Positions 34,686 to 46,925 of a DNA stretch of 64,000 bases are shown piece by piece. The notes under the pieces are model-generated. The model did no database searches. It was not told where the DNA came from and saw nothing but the letters and a program-made list of their open reading frames with translations. This stretch comes from Phialocephala subalpina (lineage: Eukaryota > Ascomycota > Leotiomycetes > Helotiales > Mollisiaceae), in assembly GCA_900073065.1 (NCBI GenBank), contig FJOG01000037.1, positions 133,498-197,497 of the forward strand, given 5' to 3'. Every line of letters starts with the position of its first letter. Positions within the stretch are counted from its first letter, which is position 1. A program made the translations under genes and the position numbers.

Positions 34686-35235
34686 TACACATGGTCGACA
34701 GCCTTCGGCTTCGCATAGCTTCTAGGAATGGATATATCACGTGATCTAACTCGAATTTACCTAGTTTTCGACGCCTCGCCGGCCTTCGGCCGGCTCACCG
34801 TTGCTAGTGCTCGACGAGAGAAGGCATATAAGTATAGGATCTCATTAATATATTTTTAATTTTGGAAATTAGGGAAAAATAAATATAGATTCGACTAGAG
34901 CAAAACGAAATCCCTCAAAAAACAGAGCTCCAAGCCTTCAGCTTTTGCGGTATTTCGTTCGGTATCGATTAAGATATAAGCAAACTGAATCGATATCGCT
35001 GAACGACCGACTAATCAGCGGATACTCGGGCCCTGTGGGAAACATCGCTAAACGGCCCCACTAGCGACCCAGGCCAAGGGATAGACATCATGGAAACTAT
35101 AACCGATTCTCACGGGTAATTATGTAAAAATCTGACATCTGCCACCCTTGTTGCTCTGATGCTTATAAGACGCGCGGATGCTGCCAGCTATAACATTCAA
35201 CCAACCTTCTATCCTCAGCCAAGAAACTTACAACA
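34686..35235. other. Intergenic, with a short GC palindrome
   Basis: A perfect 7 bp palindromic hairpin (GCCGGCC-TTC-GGCCGGC) lies near 34,779-34,795. The remainder is moderately AT-rich, with several ATCGAT-type words, and leads to the promoter of the 35,236 gene. Confidence 0.35.
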
Positions 35236-35739
35236 ATGTCAATCCACCGTCCATTCTCATGGCCACTTTCACTTCCGCCTCTCCTCAGCACGACCCTTAA
35301 TGTGGGTGTTGCTATCGGAGGATACACGATGGCGATTCCTTTCTACGCCCCGGGAATCCCGGGTGATATGATTGCGACGTGGTTCCTAAGATTTTTCCAG
35401 CCAGGTCTCATTACCGTGATGACTCTAGGAGTAACCACACTTGTGACTGGCTTGCGGGCGTGGCGGGGACTAGAACCATCTGCCTCGCGCCAGGCAGCCT
35501 TGGGTCTTCTGTTTACATTTGTGCATTTTGGATTTGGTCCATTAGTGAGTCTTTTATGCGCTAGTCAAACATGACGCTAAATATTTACCTAGATCGTGTC
35601 ATGTATGGATCGGATGTTGGCGGATTCTGAAGTTGCGCATGAAGAGATGAGATGGTGGATTCAGCTCCACGTAACAAGGACATTAATCGCCGATGTACCA
35701 GCGTGTTTATTTTTTTTGAATGCAATGCTGAAAGAGTAG
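35236..35739 (+). CDS. Small integral membrane protein, about four helices
   Basis: Exons 35236-35544 and 35593-35739 join to 151 residues. Hydrophobic segments: LPPLLSTTLNVGVAIGGYTM, WFLRFFQPGLITVMTLGVTT, QAALGLLFTFVHFGFGPLIV and RTLIADVPACLFFLNAML. Before the last helix comes a Glu/Trp/His stretch, SEVAHEEMRWWIQLHVTRTL. The size and four-helix layout recall small fungal membrane proteins of the DUF1772/anthrone-oxygenase-like type, but the resemblance is only general and I do not assign a reaction. Both splice sites are canonical. It is isolated between the inverted-repeat element and an AT block. Confidence 0.7.
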
Positions 35740-35959
35740 GTTTAAAAGGTCATACATGGAAAAAGTTTACTTTGACTAAGAACACAGAAGGTCCGGCAGC
35801 TGTTAGAGAAAGGAATCTACTACTCCCCACGAGATATGCTTGAATCAACGCCGTTATGAAATGCTGCACAGTATAATCATTGAGAGATTATACATGTCCT
35901 GATTGCAGTGGAGATTGTCAATCTAATTAGAGTTGGATTTCAGGGGGAGGCTTTGTTTA

Positions 35960-36390
35960 GACTTATTCAAATTTTGGCTGCTTCTTATTTGAGAATAATC
36001 CTTATTAATAGCCTATAACTTAGTTTAAAAAAGTATCGCTCAAGTCCAAAGATAAGAATAGAAAATACATAAATTAAATTCTGATATTAAATTCTTAACT
36101 TATACTAATAATATTATAAGCTTTATTATCCTTTATTATTATTATAATATTAAGGCTTATAATTATATATTAAAATCTTTATAAGTTTAATATTCGATAA
36201 AAAGAATATATATATATATATATAAAGTTTTTTATTATCGCGGAAATAATTAAAATAAAATATATAATATTAATATTTCTTTAATATAATACTTTTATTA
36301 ATATATATCGATTTCCTTATTATATTATTATTAATTATAAATCCTCAATTAATAGTAAAGTTTAATAAAGAAATGGATGGGTATTGAGAT
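35960..36390. repeat. AT-rich block, probable RIP-degraded repeat
   Basis: About 430 bases of very high A+T including an (AT)n run near 36,208-36,222. No readable frame or terminal repeats. Confidence 0.55.
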
Positions 36391-38183
36391 ATAATAAAAA
36401 GTAATCCCCAATGTAAGAAATTTGTCTTTTTGCATGGCAACTTCAGTTCTAAAAATGTGTTCGTGGCATCCATGGTCTTGTTAGTATGTTCTCTACTTCG
36501 TTATTAATCCCCGCTCGATGGAGCCAACCTTTAATAGGCGCGGTAGAGTTGGACAAACGTACCAGAGTGAGAGGAAGATTGACCTCGAAGGATCAAATCT
36601 AAAGGAAGCGAATTGACTTGACTGGACAAACGGGGAATTTGGTATATTAATGATTAGAATTTAGAACCAACCACTTGGCAAGTCAGGAGGTCGAGCTCAT
36701 AACCAAGGCTATATAACATACACTTTCGCGCTCCCTTTTAGGTAAACACTGGAGCAATACCATTCTCGCCGTCACAGACGAAGAGCTCGTGGGGTCTAGA
36801 ACGAAAGACAACATTGAAGAAGAGAAATAGTAAGGGGTAGGGTACGAGAACCGAGGCTATATAGCGCTCGTCTTTTGTCAAAGAAATTATTGTCAATTGC
36901 CAGCTCGCCGTCAACTCTTCACTCAACCTCGAAAGCTCAGATGTGAAGAGAAGGTCTGCAGATCAGGAGGCTATTTAAACTAGGCCGACACTCGAGGAAA
37001 GTTGAACAATCCCAGCCGCTGGCGTATCATGATATGTGCTTTGCATCTCTATGCCTCGAGAGCTGCATGGTCGTCTTGTAGTTTATTTCTTCGCTTCTAC
37101 TGATACCCAGGCTGGTCAAAGAAGCGTTTTTATAGAAATAGAGGGGTAGCCTCAGTCGAATCAGCCAAGACTTGATGGCAAGTCCAAGATAATGACCAGA
37201 TTCAATAAAGGCAAGGATTCACCACTAGTCAGACATCAAAGCCTTGCAGGAAAAGCGCCCACGAGCTCAAGATGCGAGCTGAGCTTGGAAGAACAGTCTA
37301 TAAAAGACTTTCTATCACGCGCGTTTCCGTTAACCAGGAAACGAAGAGCGAGCGAAGCAAGGCTAGAGTTGTGGCGAGCGAGATGCGAGCTGGCCTTGAC
37401 GAAGAGCAGTTACAATTCTGGGACTTTCAAGTCCTTTGAAACGGTAGCATTATATACGGTACGTTTGCTGGAGAAGGAAAAGAAATTAAGGCATGGAAGC
37501 GAAATTTGACTGAAGGTGATAGCAATCGAGGAACATGACAGCAAGGAAATTGAGGCTAGAGCTTAGGCTTCTGTATGATGTCCTCCTATCTGGGAGGTTG
37601 TTGTTATCAAATTAATAATTGTCAACCTCGTAAATGGAAGGAAATAATGACTGCAAGCATAGATTCCAAGCAGCCGATAGCTTTAAAAGCAACTAAAATC
37701 ACACTATCATACTTTTTCAGTCTTGAATAAGCACCAAGAGAAGCTCCCGTGGCACGCCGGGTATAGATAGTTCCTGGAGGTAAATCGTGGTTACGGCTCG
37801 AACAAAGGAGTGTGGTAGTTGTATATATACCCAAGAGGAGCACGCATCAAAACACGTTTGCATAGCAGTGGAGACGATAGAAGCAAGCTGTTGATTCACT
37901 TGAAGACACAATGGTAGGGAGCAAGGTTGGCACTTGCCAGGTGAAGTAGAAGAGCTGAAATAACGCAAGAAAATCTCATCGATTCGAGATATCATATCTC
38001 TAATCATGTACGTGAAGTATGAGCAGCCTCCACTTCGCCATTTAGTCATCAATCATGCCACCATCTACCATCCCTATCCATTTATAGACCAGTATTCCCA
38101 CCTGCCTTGCCCCATATCATGTCCAAGCACCTTTCCCTTCCATTGTGTTACCCCGCACCCCTCCGAAGTCCACCAGATCTCCC
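36391..38183. other. Long stretch without a supportable gene
   Basis: A plus-strand frame at 37,192-37,509 (105 codons) contains two copies of a short direct repeat (GCGAGCTG near 37,275 and 37,386) but matches no family I know. Minus-strand frames at 36,738-36,926 and 37,717-38,052 likewise lack support. The right end must contain the 3' region of the epimerase gene. Confidence 0.4.
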
Positions 38184-39899
<1,716 letters not shown>

Positions 39900-40910
39900 C
39901 GAAAGTGGAAACAACATCGATAATACATTTAATTATTCTCGATATTTAAAGGCTTTAATAATTATTATATAAATTAAATTCCAATTTTTTTTTCTTTAAT
40001 TTTTTTTAATATTTAAATATAAATAATTATTACTTTAATTTGAATTAAAAGTAAATATTTTTAAGCTTAATTTAAACTCGGTTTAAATAATTTGAGTATA
40101 TAATAAAAATTTTAATTTTAATTTTAATTTAATTATATTTTCTTTATTTTATTTTTATTTTTTTATAATTAAAATTCCTTTGGAATTATTTTTAGATTTA
40201 TAATTATTTATATATATATAATAAATTATTTTATAATATTTTTTTTAATTTAATTAAATAATTATATTAAAATTTAAAAAAAGATAATTATATTAATAGA
40301 ATTAAAAAAAGGAAAATTATTAATCAAAAGCTTATTAATAAATTATATTATTAGGATTTATATAAGTTTTTCAATATTATTTTATTATTATTTGAATTTA
40401 ATTATAAGAAATAAATATTAATTTATAAGAAATAAATTTAAAGTAAATTAAAATATTCGATTAGAATCATTTAAATATAATAATAATTTATTTAAATAAA
40501 AAGATATTTCGAAGGAAAAATTATAATAATATTTAATTTATATTATTATTTAATATAAAGTAAATTAAATTATATAAAAGATTATTCTAATAAAAAAGAT
40601 TTAAATCGATTTATAAGAATAAAATTTATTAATAAAAAAGTATATAATATTATTAAATTCTTTTAATTAATTTAATTTGCGAAAAAATAATAAAGAAAAA
40701 ATAAATATATTAAAACTTTTTTAAATAATATTATATAATAATATAAAAAAGAATATAAAATAAAAAGAAATATATTAATACTTATTACGAGTTATAATAC
40801 TCTTAGCTTATATTATATTATAAGAGTCTAAATGTATTCTAGTATCGCGTACTTTCAAGAACTTATTTCTCTATATATTTCTGTATCATAATTTAGAGTT
40901 TTAGTTAACG
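39900..40910. repeat. AT-rich block (1 kb), probable RIP-degraded repeat
   Basis: The longest AT block in the window. It is almost only A and T, with sharp edges. Its right edge directly precedes the truncated Iwr1-like gene, whose missing N-terminal exon(s) should lie where the block is. Confidence 0.7.
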
Positions 40911-40913
40911 TAA

Positions 40914-41919
40914 TAACCAACGCAACCCGATGAAATTGCGCCTCAAGATGCCCCGAAAGGAGATATCGATCTACAAGATCAAGAGAAACCAGGCCCTGGC
41001 TTTGCAGCTACCCAAGTCGAAGAGAGGCCAAGAAAGAAGCCGGGTCTAGCAGCGCGCTCCTCCACACCACCCGTTCGATCTACCACCCCATCAAAACCTC
41101 TTGCCGCTCCCATACAGATATCCGTCTCCCATCCGGAGTGATAATGCCATGGGACGTAGGCTCCGACCGCCTCGCAGCAGAAATGCAAGCCTGCACCCTA
41201 GAAGAAATCGGCCGAACAATGGCTCGTCAAGAAGCTGAGTTCGCAGCTGAAGCAAGTAGGATAGCAGCACTTAGGGAGAAATCTGCTCTAAGCCCACTCC
41301 GCAAGAACTCTTCGAAGTTCAAGCCGGAGAAAGTCGCCCTGCGGTATGCGGAGCGTCATCCTGAGGAGCAAACTGGGAAGGGACATGAGGTAATGGATAT
41401 CGACGAACCGCACATTGAAGACGACGAGGACATGGATGACGGGGAGTATATAATCGACACCTACGTCCGCATCCCAGCCGACGCTCTAGAAACCAAAGAG
41501 CAATCCAAGAACCTCGGTCTCTTGGTACTCGATACCCAACCTGATATCGACGAATTCTACCGAGGAGAAGAAGATTCCGAAGACGAAGACGACGATGAAG
41601 AAGAGGACGAAAATGGTGATTAATGCCCTCTTCCCCGATTTCAAGTTCATGTGTGGCCAATGCACCCAAAGCGGAGAACCACTACTCAGCAGACTACCCA
41701 GACGAAGAAGTCGCCTCGGACGACGAGTTCGACAGGAACGCGTATAATTACCGCACAGGCAACGCCTCGGATCTGGAAGAGTACGATGAGCTTGACGACG
41801 ACGACGTCGCGCTTAGCGATGATGAGGGAGACAGCACTAGATACCCTTGGAAAGCGAAGCCGTGGATGAAGAGGCCGGAGAAAAGCATCTTGGATGTGGA
41901 TGAGGATGGGGAGGTGTAG
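40914..41919 (+). CDS. Iwr1-like protein, 5'-truncated and probably frameshifted
   Basis: From ATG 41,144 two exons (41144-41615 and 41672-41919) give 239 residues with the Iwr1 signature: LAAEMQACTLEEIGRTMARQ, YIIDTYVRI, LVLDTQPDIDEFYRGEE, a long Asp/Glu run, ENHYSADYPDEE and RNAYNYRTGNASDLEEYDE. Iwr1 guides nuclear import of RNA polymerase II. The frame before 41,144 includes RLPSGVI, as expected before MPWDV. The preceding coding-like part (QDQEKPGPGFAATQVEERPR...STTPSKPLAAPIQI, from 40,914) is in another frame, so one base appears lost near 41,120. The usual N-terminus with the KRK...P.D.L motif is absent and an AT block occupies its place. It may be a second, damaged copy. Confidence 0.8.
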
Positions 41920-42505
41920 ATAGCGGGTGGGAGTTGTCGATATTGCGTACAGGTAGATACGCTACGCTATATAGATTGCAAAGTTGTCATTTTGCAGATT
42001 GCTAATATCTTTGAGAACGTGTGAAATTGGCCACTCTCCCATAACCTTAGTTGGGACTTTCCCAAAACCGCCAAGGAAGGCTTTTACTTCTTCGAAAACG
42101 CACTTTACATCTCATAAGCACATCCCTACCTTTCTCCCCTCAAAACAGAATTCAGACTCCTGCTAGGATTATCTCCTATCTTACCCCTTCAAAAGTCAAG
42201 CCTTTATCCTTACAAATCCCACCTCTCATTAATTTCCGGGCAAATGACCAAAGTCGCCCTTACTCAGTCTGATTTTATATGAAGCCGCCCTCTCAAGTTT
42301 CAGATAAACAGATCCGCCCTTGGGTGTAAAAAGAAACTCCAGCCCACTGAGATTGTATGGCTTTATATAACCTCAGATATTAGGGGACAGCTTTAGTCAA
42401 TTGCCGTTAGTTTTCATCCCATCTCACGAGTCTTTGCTGCAAACCGTAGTCGATGGACCATTTAGCAAATTCCCGGACGAGTCGTTCAACGGAATACTCC
42501 TACAT
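41920..42505. other. No gene seen
   Basis: Short open frames only. It holds the 3' regions of the Iwr1-like gene (plus strand) and the cysteine-rich relic (minus strand). Confidence 0.4.
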
Positions 42506-42913
42506 TCAATACAAATGCCCAAAAGTCAGCCCATCAAAATCCCTCCTGAACAAGAACTTCGCAGTCGTGGTCAAGTTTGCACCACCGCAGGTCGTAGCCC
42601 CAACACAGAAATTGACTCCACAGCAAGATCCAACAGCGCAGACTATGCCCGCGGGACAGTCACTGCTGGTCCCGCATGTCTGCTGGCCCGCACACGGCGT
42701 ACTCCCGTCGACGCAGAACCCCGCGCCCTCTGCTGTGCTGGCGCAGACGCAGGTCCCGCCGGTGCACGAGTTCGCGATGCAGGCGCTATTGCTGCAGATG
42801 CCGAGGAGGTTATGAGAGCTCTTATCATTCTAGGGCCTCCCATTGGTAGCAAGAGCATACGCTAGGCGCCAGGCAAGCAAAAGGAAAGCTGCTAGATGCA
42901 CTGTTTTAAGAAT
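42506..42913 (-). pseudogene. Cysteine-rich secreted protein relic
   Basis: One minus-strand frame of 136 codons reads a signal-peptide-like leader, LKTVHLAAFLLLAWRLAYAL, then one in-frame TAG (42,830-42,832), then a mature-like part: LLGICSNSACIANSCTGGTC, VCASTAEGAGFCVDGSTPCA, QQTCGTSSDCPAGIVCAVGS and CCGVNFCVGATTCGG, ending FGHLY-stop. It has fourteen cysteines in about 85 residues. No ATG precedes the leader in this frame; the expected Met position is ATT. The TAG fits CAG to TAG. Small secreted cysteine-rich proteins are common among fungal effectors and cell-surface proteins, but no specific family or role can be named. The plus-strand frames over this stretch are shadows. Confidence 0.65.
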
Positions 42914-43359
42914 TTTCAAAAGGAAGCCGTCGCTAATGTTGTGTAACACAGATTCTTCACCAAACCTTGCAGTTTATTGGCCATTAGCGCTGAAGAATTC
43001 AGCCTCTGCCGCCCAGGCCGTGTGCACAACTATAGCTGGGCGTAACTCGAAACAATAGTTTTCATTGCTTTTGTGAATGTCTTACGCCTTAGCGTTTAGG
43101 AATTTAATTTTAGGAGGTGACTGTCTATTTTTGAGATGATTGAATAACAGTACGCGATTTGAAGCTCAGTTTGATTTCTTATACTTCTTGTCACATATAT
43201 TTTCTCGAAAACTCTGAGGTTGCAACAAAAGTCTCCTGCTTCTGATACTCGACTCGTAACCAGCAAAAAGTTTCTCCTTCTGCTAGGACAATTCCTTACT
43301 GCACAGCTAATTCTCCGCGGCAAAGCCAACTCACCACAGCCAATTTGAATAACGAAGAC
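42914..43359. other. Intergenic, promoter side of the patatin-like gene
   Basis: Moderately AT-rich; contains the 5' flank of the patatin-like gene and that of the divergent cysteine-rich relic. No other feature is seen. Confidence 0.4.
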
Positions 43360-44492
43360 ATGGAGACTCCAGTCAAGCAAGTCCGCAAGCTCTTGTCTCT
43401 GGGTAAGAATAGAGATCTGAAGGAATATGGAAGCTAATACTATCAGACGGCGGAGGGGTGCGTGGAATGTCAGCCATTGCGATCTTGCGCGAGCTCATGG
43501 AGAAGTTGGCACGCAAACGCGGAGTAGAGGTTGTTCACCCATGGCAGGAATTTGACATGATTGGAGGGACGAGCACTGTGAGTAAAGACGCCCTGCACTC
43601 TGAGACTTGTTTTCTGATACTCCCAGGGAGGGCTTTTGGCTATAATGCTTGGCCGTCTTCGTATGAGCATCGATGAATGTGAAGAGGCATACATGAAATT
43701 TTCCGAAGATATCTTCAAACCACGCAATGCAGTTGTCGGGGCCTATAATCTTCTGAATGCGCAGGGCAAATTTTCAACGGAAGCTCTCGAAGCGAATATC
43801 AAGGAGCTTATAGACAAGGCGGAGTTGCCTCAGAGCGAGAAGTTCGATGATAAGAGAGATGATTCTTGCAAGACGTTAGTGCTCTTTAAATGCAAGGACC
43901 TCTTTAACAGTCTCCTAGATTTGTTTCGGTCGTGCGCCAGGAAGATGGTGCAAATACTGTCCTTCGTTCGTACATCAATCCCGAAATGCCAAATCCAATG
44001 CGGCGATTCTGCATGATTTGGCAAGCAGCAAGAGCAACCAGCGCGGCTTCTACCTTTTTCGAGCCTATTACTATTGGCCCAAACGAACAAATGTTTGTGG
44101 ATGGCGCTTTAGGGTTCAATAATCCAATCCAGCTACTTGAGCGCGAGTCTCGAGATCTCTGGCCTGACGAGGATCGTATATTTCTTAGCATCGGCACCGG
44201 CTCGGCCCCTGGAGGCAGCCTAGAAGGAAACTTCTTCACACTAGCTGCCCGCCTGAGCAAGATGCTCCTCGAAACTGAAAAGACTGCCGATGGATTCATG
44301 AGGGACAACCCACACCTCGTTGCTGCCCACCAGTACTATCGTTTCAACGTTAGTGGACTCGGGCATGTCGGATTGGAGGAGTATAAGGCCCGTCCACAGA
44401 TCTATACCGCAACTGAAACTTACCTCGAGACCATGGAGGTTGTTACGAAGGTAAAACAATGCATCTCTACGCTTTCCTTACAGAGTTTGTAG
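43360..44492 (+). CDS. Patatin-like phospholipase, four exons
   Basis: Exons 43360-43402, 43447-43577, 43627-43874 and 43919-44492 join to 331 residues. All patatin landmarks are present: the oxyanion loop DGGGVRGMSAIAIL, the nucleophile elbow GTSTGG (split by intron 2 between GTST and GG), and the catalytic Asp in FVDGALGFNNPIQLLERESR, followed by DRIFLSIGTGSAPGG. It would hydrolyse acyl esters of phospholipids or glycerolipids. It has no ankyrin, TPR or NB-ARC extension, so it is a stand-alone patatin domain. Fungal patatins occur both as metabolic lipases and as effector domains of NLR-type immune proteins. The stop at 44,492 lies only 16 bases before the next start codon, so the two genes may be one transcription unit or may once have been fused. 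Confidence 0.88.
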
Positions 44493-44508
44493 CCCAATTG
44501 TCAAGTAC

Positions 44509-45295
44509 ATGATGCTTTTCTCACAAACTGTTACAGAAACCCCGCCGGGCAAGATGTACGAACGCAACACAGGTTCTTACACAAATACTGGGGCCCATCA
44601 GAACGGCATTCGCCCCGCTCAGTCTTCTGTGCCACGCCAGTCAGATGGGCCGCAGCAAAGACCGGCCCAAAGGCTCCCATTCAATGTCCGCCAAAGCTGT
44701 AGGTTCTTTAACTCACCTTCAGAAGACTATTAAGTTTGGGCTGTACTGACACACTGTCTTTAGTGAAAAGCGAATTTGAAGACAAGAAACGAGAAGTAGA
44801 GGAGAGATTCTCCACTCTCCTAGGGACACCATGGACGATCAACCCTAAAATCGACGCAATATACCCGTATATACCGAAGAATTATCACGGCAATGCAGGG
44901 GCTATTATCCTCAGGTATGAACGACGAGACTCATCTTTTATACAAACCGGTTCTATGTTTGTATTCTCGTTAATCATAAATCTCTAAGTAAGCTGAGAAA
45001 AGAGACTAATTGAGACGTGCACAGATACTTCGAGGGCACCTACAACTGGTTGAAGATTGCAATCGAGCATCAAGGTTTCGGTGGCTTGAGAGACGAACTC
45101 AACGAGACGTGCTTCCATCATATGATCACTCTCGAACCCCTTGAGCCCGACGACGAGGACAAGACTTTAACGAAAACTGGAGCCGGTGGATGTAGGGTTG
45201 GGAAGGGGTTTCTCTCTCTTCTATTCGAGAAGAAGATGTTCGGGCAATCTGTTAATCTTACAACTGGATTGGTGGAGGCTTTAAGCTTGGTTTAG
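44509..45295 (+). CDS. Hypothetical protein directly downstream of the patatin-like gene
   Basis: Exons 44509-44698, 44764-44914 and 45025-45295 join in frame to 203 residues. The N-terminal 64 residues are disordered and Gln/Pro/Ser-rich (SVPRQSDGPQQRPAQRL). After that comes SLKSEFEDKKREVEERFSTL, then an aromatic-rich conserved-looking part, WTINPKIDAIYPYIPKNYHG, FEGTYNWLKIAIEHQGFGGL, DELNETCFHHMITLEPLEPD and SLLFEKKMFGQSVNLTTGLV. I do not recognise the family. The start could also be ATG 44,554. Its position 16 bases after the patatin stop codon, on the same strand, is unusual for a fungal gene and suggests a link with the phospholipase. Confidence 0.6.
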
Positions 45296-45435
45296 GGTAG
45301 GTAGTATACTTGGTCACAGAACCTAGCACGGCTGGCCGTTGGCACGAGAGGTTAGAAAGGGAAGCTTTGTTGCTATATAGATCCAGTTGACTAGCTTATT
45401 AGCAATATACAGTACCCATATTTAGGTCCCGGCGC

Positions 45436-45575
45436 CTGATACACGAAATATGTCATGGCCGTCCTCACAAACCCGGGGTTGATGCTGGTGACTCTAATTC
45501 CGGCGCGGGCCCATTCTATAGCAAAAGTGTGTGTTATGTTTCTCACAGCGGCCTTCGCGAAATATCCTAGATACT
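45436..45575 (-). pseudogene. Fragment of a short-chain dehydrogenase/reductase (SDR) gene
   Basis: About 45 codons on the minus strand read YLGYFAKAAVRNITHTFAIE, WARAGIRVTSINPGFV and RTAMTYFV. This is the region after the SDR active site (normally YxxxK followed by AAV..LTR..A.EWA..GIRVNSI.PG...T.M). The active-site Y-x-x-x-K is reduced to YFAK. Nothing before or after it belongs to the family; a HET remnant begins on the other strand at the right. Confidence 0.7.
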
Positions 45576-45585
45576 ACGAAGGCCT

Positions 45586-46524
45586 CTCACACAACCGTTG
45601 TACACGACAGAATATACTCGCTTCTTGGGCTCATTCACGAAGGATAACCTTCAAGATCTTGCCCCTGACTATTCAAAGCCTGCAGCAGAAGTGTATAAAG
45701 GATTCACTAAGCACGTTATTGAAAGAAGCTAAATATTGCTGATTCTAGCCTTTGATAGGTCCCAGAAATTCCACCTACATCTCCCGTCCTGGGTTCCTAA
45801 ATGGACGGATCCCGCTTTCTTTATCGACAAAATCCTCTTCACCTAGTCATTCAGCGGGTCGCCTGAACTGTTGACCGGATTCAACACGTCTTTGTTCGCC
45901 CCTATATTAGACAAGCCCCTTCAGTTCAAGTTCTCGGCATCTGTGGATATACTCTATATCCACGGTTGCCCATTCGACACTGTTACCCCGCTTGAGTAAT
46001 TCAGATATGACGGCATGGTCTGGAACAAGCAGGATCTACTACAACTGATCCACGAGTGGGGAAATTCGGCCTTGCAGTATTCTGGAGAGCACCTATAGAC
46101 AGGCGAAGATGCCCTATACACGGCACTCTCCAGAACCATCATTGCAGACAACCACCCAGAGACTCGCACCTCCCCTGCTTGAAACCAATACAGAATTCCT
46201 CTCATGGTCATTTTTCGGTGTCCAAACGACGAGGATCTCTGGCGCGATCATTTTGTCTCGGGATACCAGGAGGAAATGGCAAATACGAGTAGGTGCAGGA
46301 GGTTCTTCTTCACAACCAGAGGATATATGGGGCTTGGACCACCCAACGTAGCCGTGGGGGTCGAGATTGCGTTCTTCTTCAGTGGACTTACCCCTTACGT
46401 CCTCCGTGCTGCTGACGAAGGCCTTCATGACTTCGTCGGGGAAGTATATGTTCTTGGGATCATGCACGAGGAGGCTATGAAGGAACTAGGCTTTCGGACT
46501 AGGGCGCGAGAATTCGCTCTTTGA
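45586..46524 (+). pseudogene. HET-domain protein gene remnant with five in-frame stops
   Basis: After a piece reading HDRIYSLLGLIHEG and one frameshift near 45,635, a single frame runs from about 45,640 to the stop at 46,524: DLAPDYSKPAAEVYKGFTKH, LHLPSWVPKWTDPAFF, FDTVTPLE, LLQLIHEWGNSALQYSGEHL, CRRFFFTTRGYMGLGPPNVA, VGVEIAFFFSGLTPYVLRAA, FVGEVYVLGIMHEEA. This is the C-terminal half of a HET protein. The frame is interrupted only by TAA 45,730, TAG 45,844, TAA 45,997, TAG 46,096 and TGA 46,180, with no indel over about 880 bases. The HET domain itself is missing; SDR sequence lies in its place. Such stops fit C to T (or G to A) changes. Confidence 0.8.
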
Positions 46525-46925
46525 TGTTTTTATTTGGAAGAAGTTCTACTCGGCTTCTGCGAGTTTAAAGAAGATGGCAGTCTCTAAATATTGAAGACTT
46601 TAATATTATGTGGATGTTCTGGAGAGAAACTGCCTCCTGATCCCTTTCAGGCTCTGCTAAAGTAAAAATAAGCGAGAAGTCTCGAAGCACCCAGGTACCT
46701 AGGTACTGAGCAACTGAATAGAGGGCAGCATATTATATCTAAACCTCGAAACGTACGGATTGTCCACCTTAAGAAAAAGATTATTGCATTGACTAATAAG
46801 AGGGCAATCCTTACCCGTTCTAAGTTGTAATGTTGCTTTTTTCGCAACTTGTTAATGGTTTTAATTGAAGCCTCACCATGTGCTAGGAATAAAAGAAAAG
46901 AAAATCCTTCCAACCCTGAGAACCT
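46525..46925. other. No gene seen
   Basis: Short unstructured stretch between two convergent remnants. No recognisable frame. Confidence 0.35.

Noticed and set aside
34779..34795. GC palindrome as terminator or regulatory RNA
   Set aside because: A single 7 bp stem without further structure; fungal termination does not use such hairpins.
37192..37509. 105-codon plus-strand frame as a gene
   Set aside because: Contains a duplicated short repeat but matches nothing and has no supporting context.
42401..42865. Plus-strand frames of 120-154 codons
   Set aside because: They are shadows of the minus-strand cysteine-rich frame, which has a signal-like leader and regular cysteines; the plus frames are low-complexity Ala/Arg/Pro.
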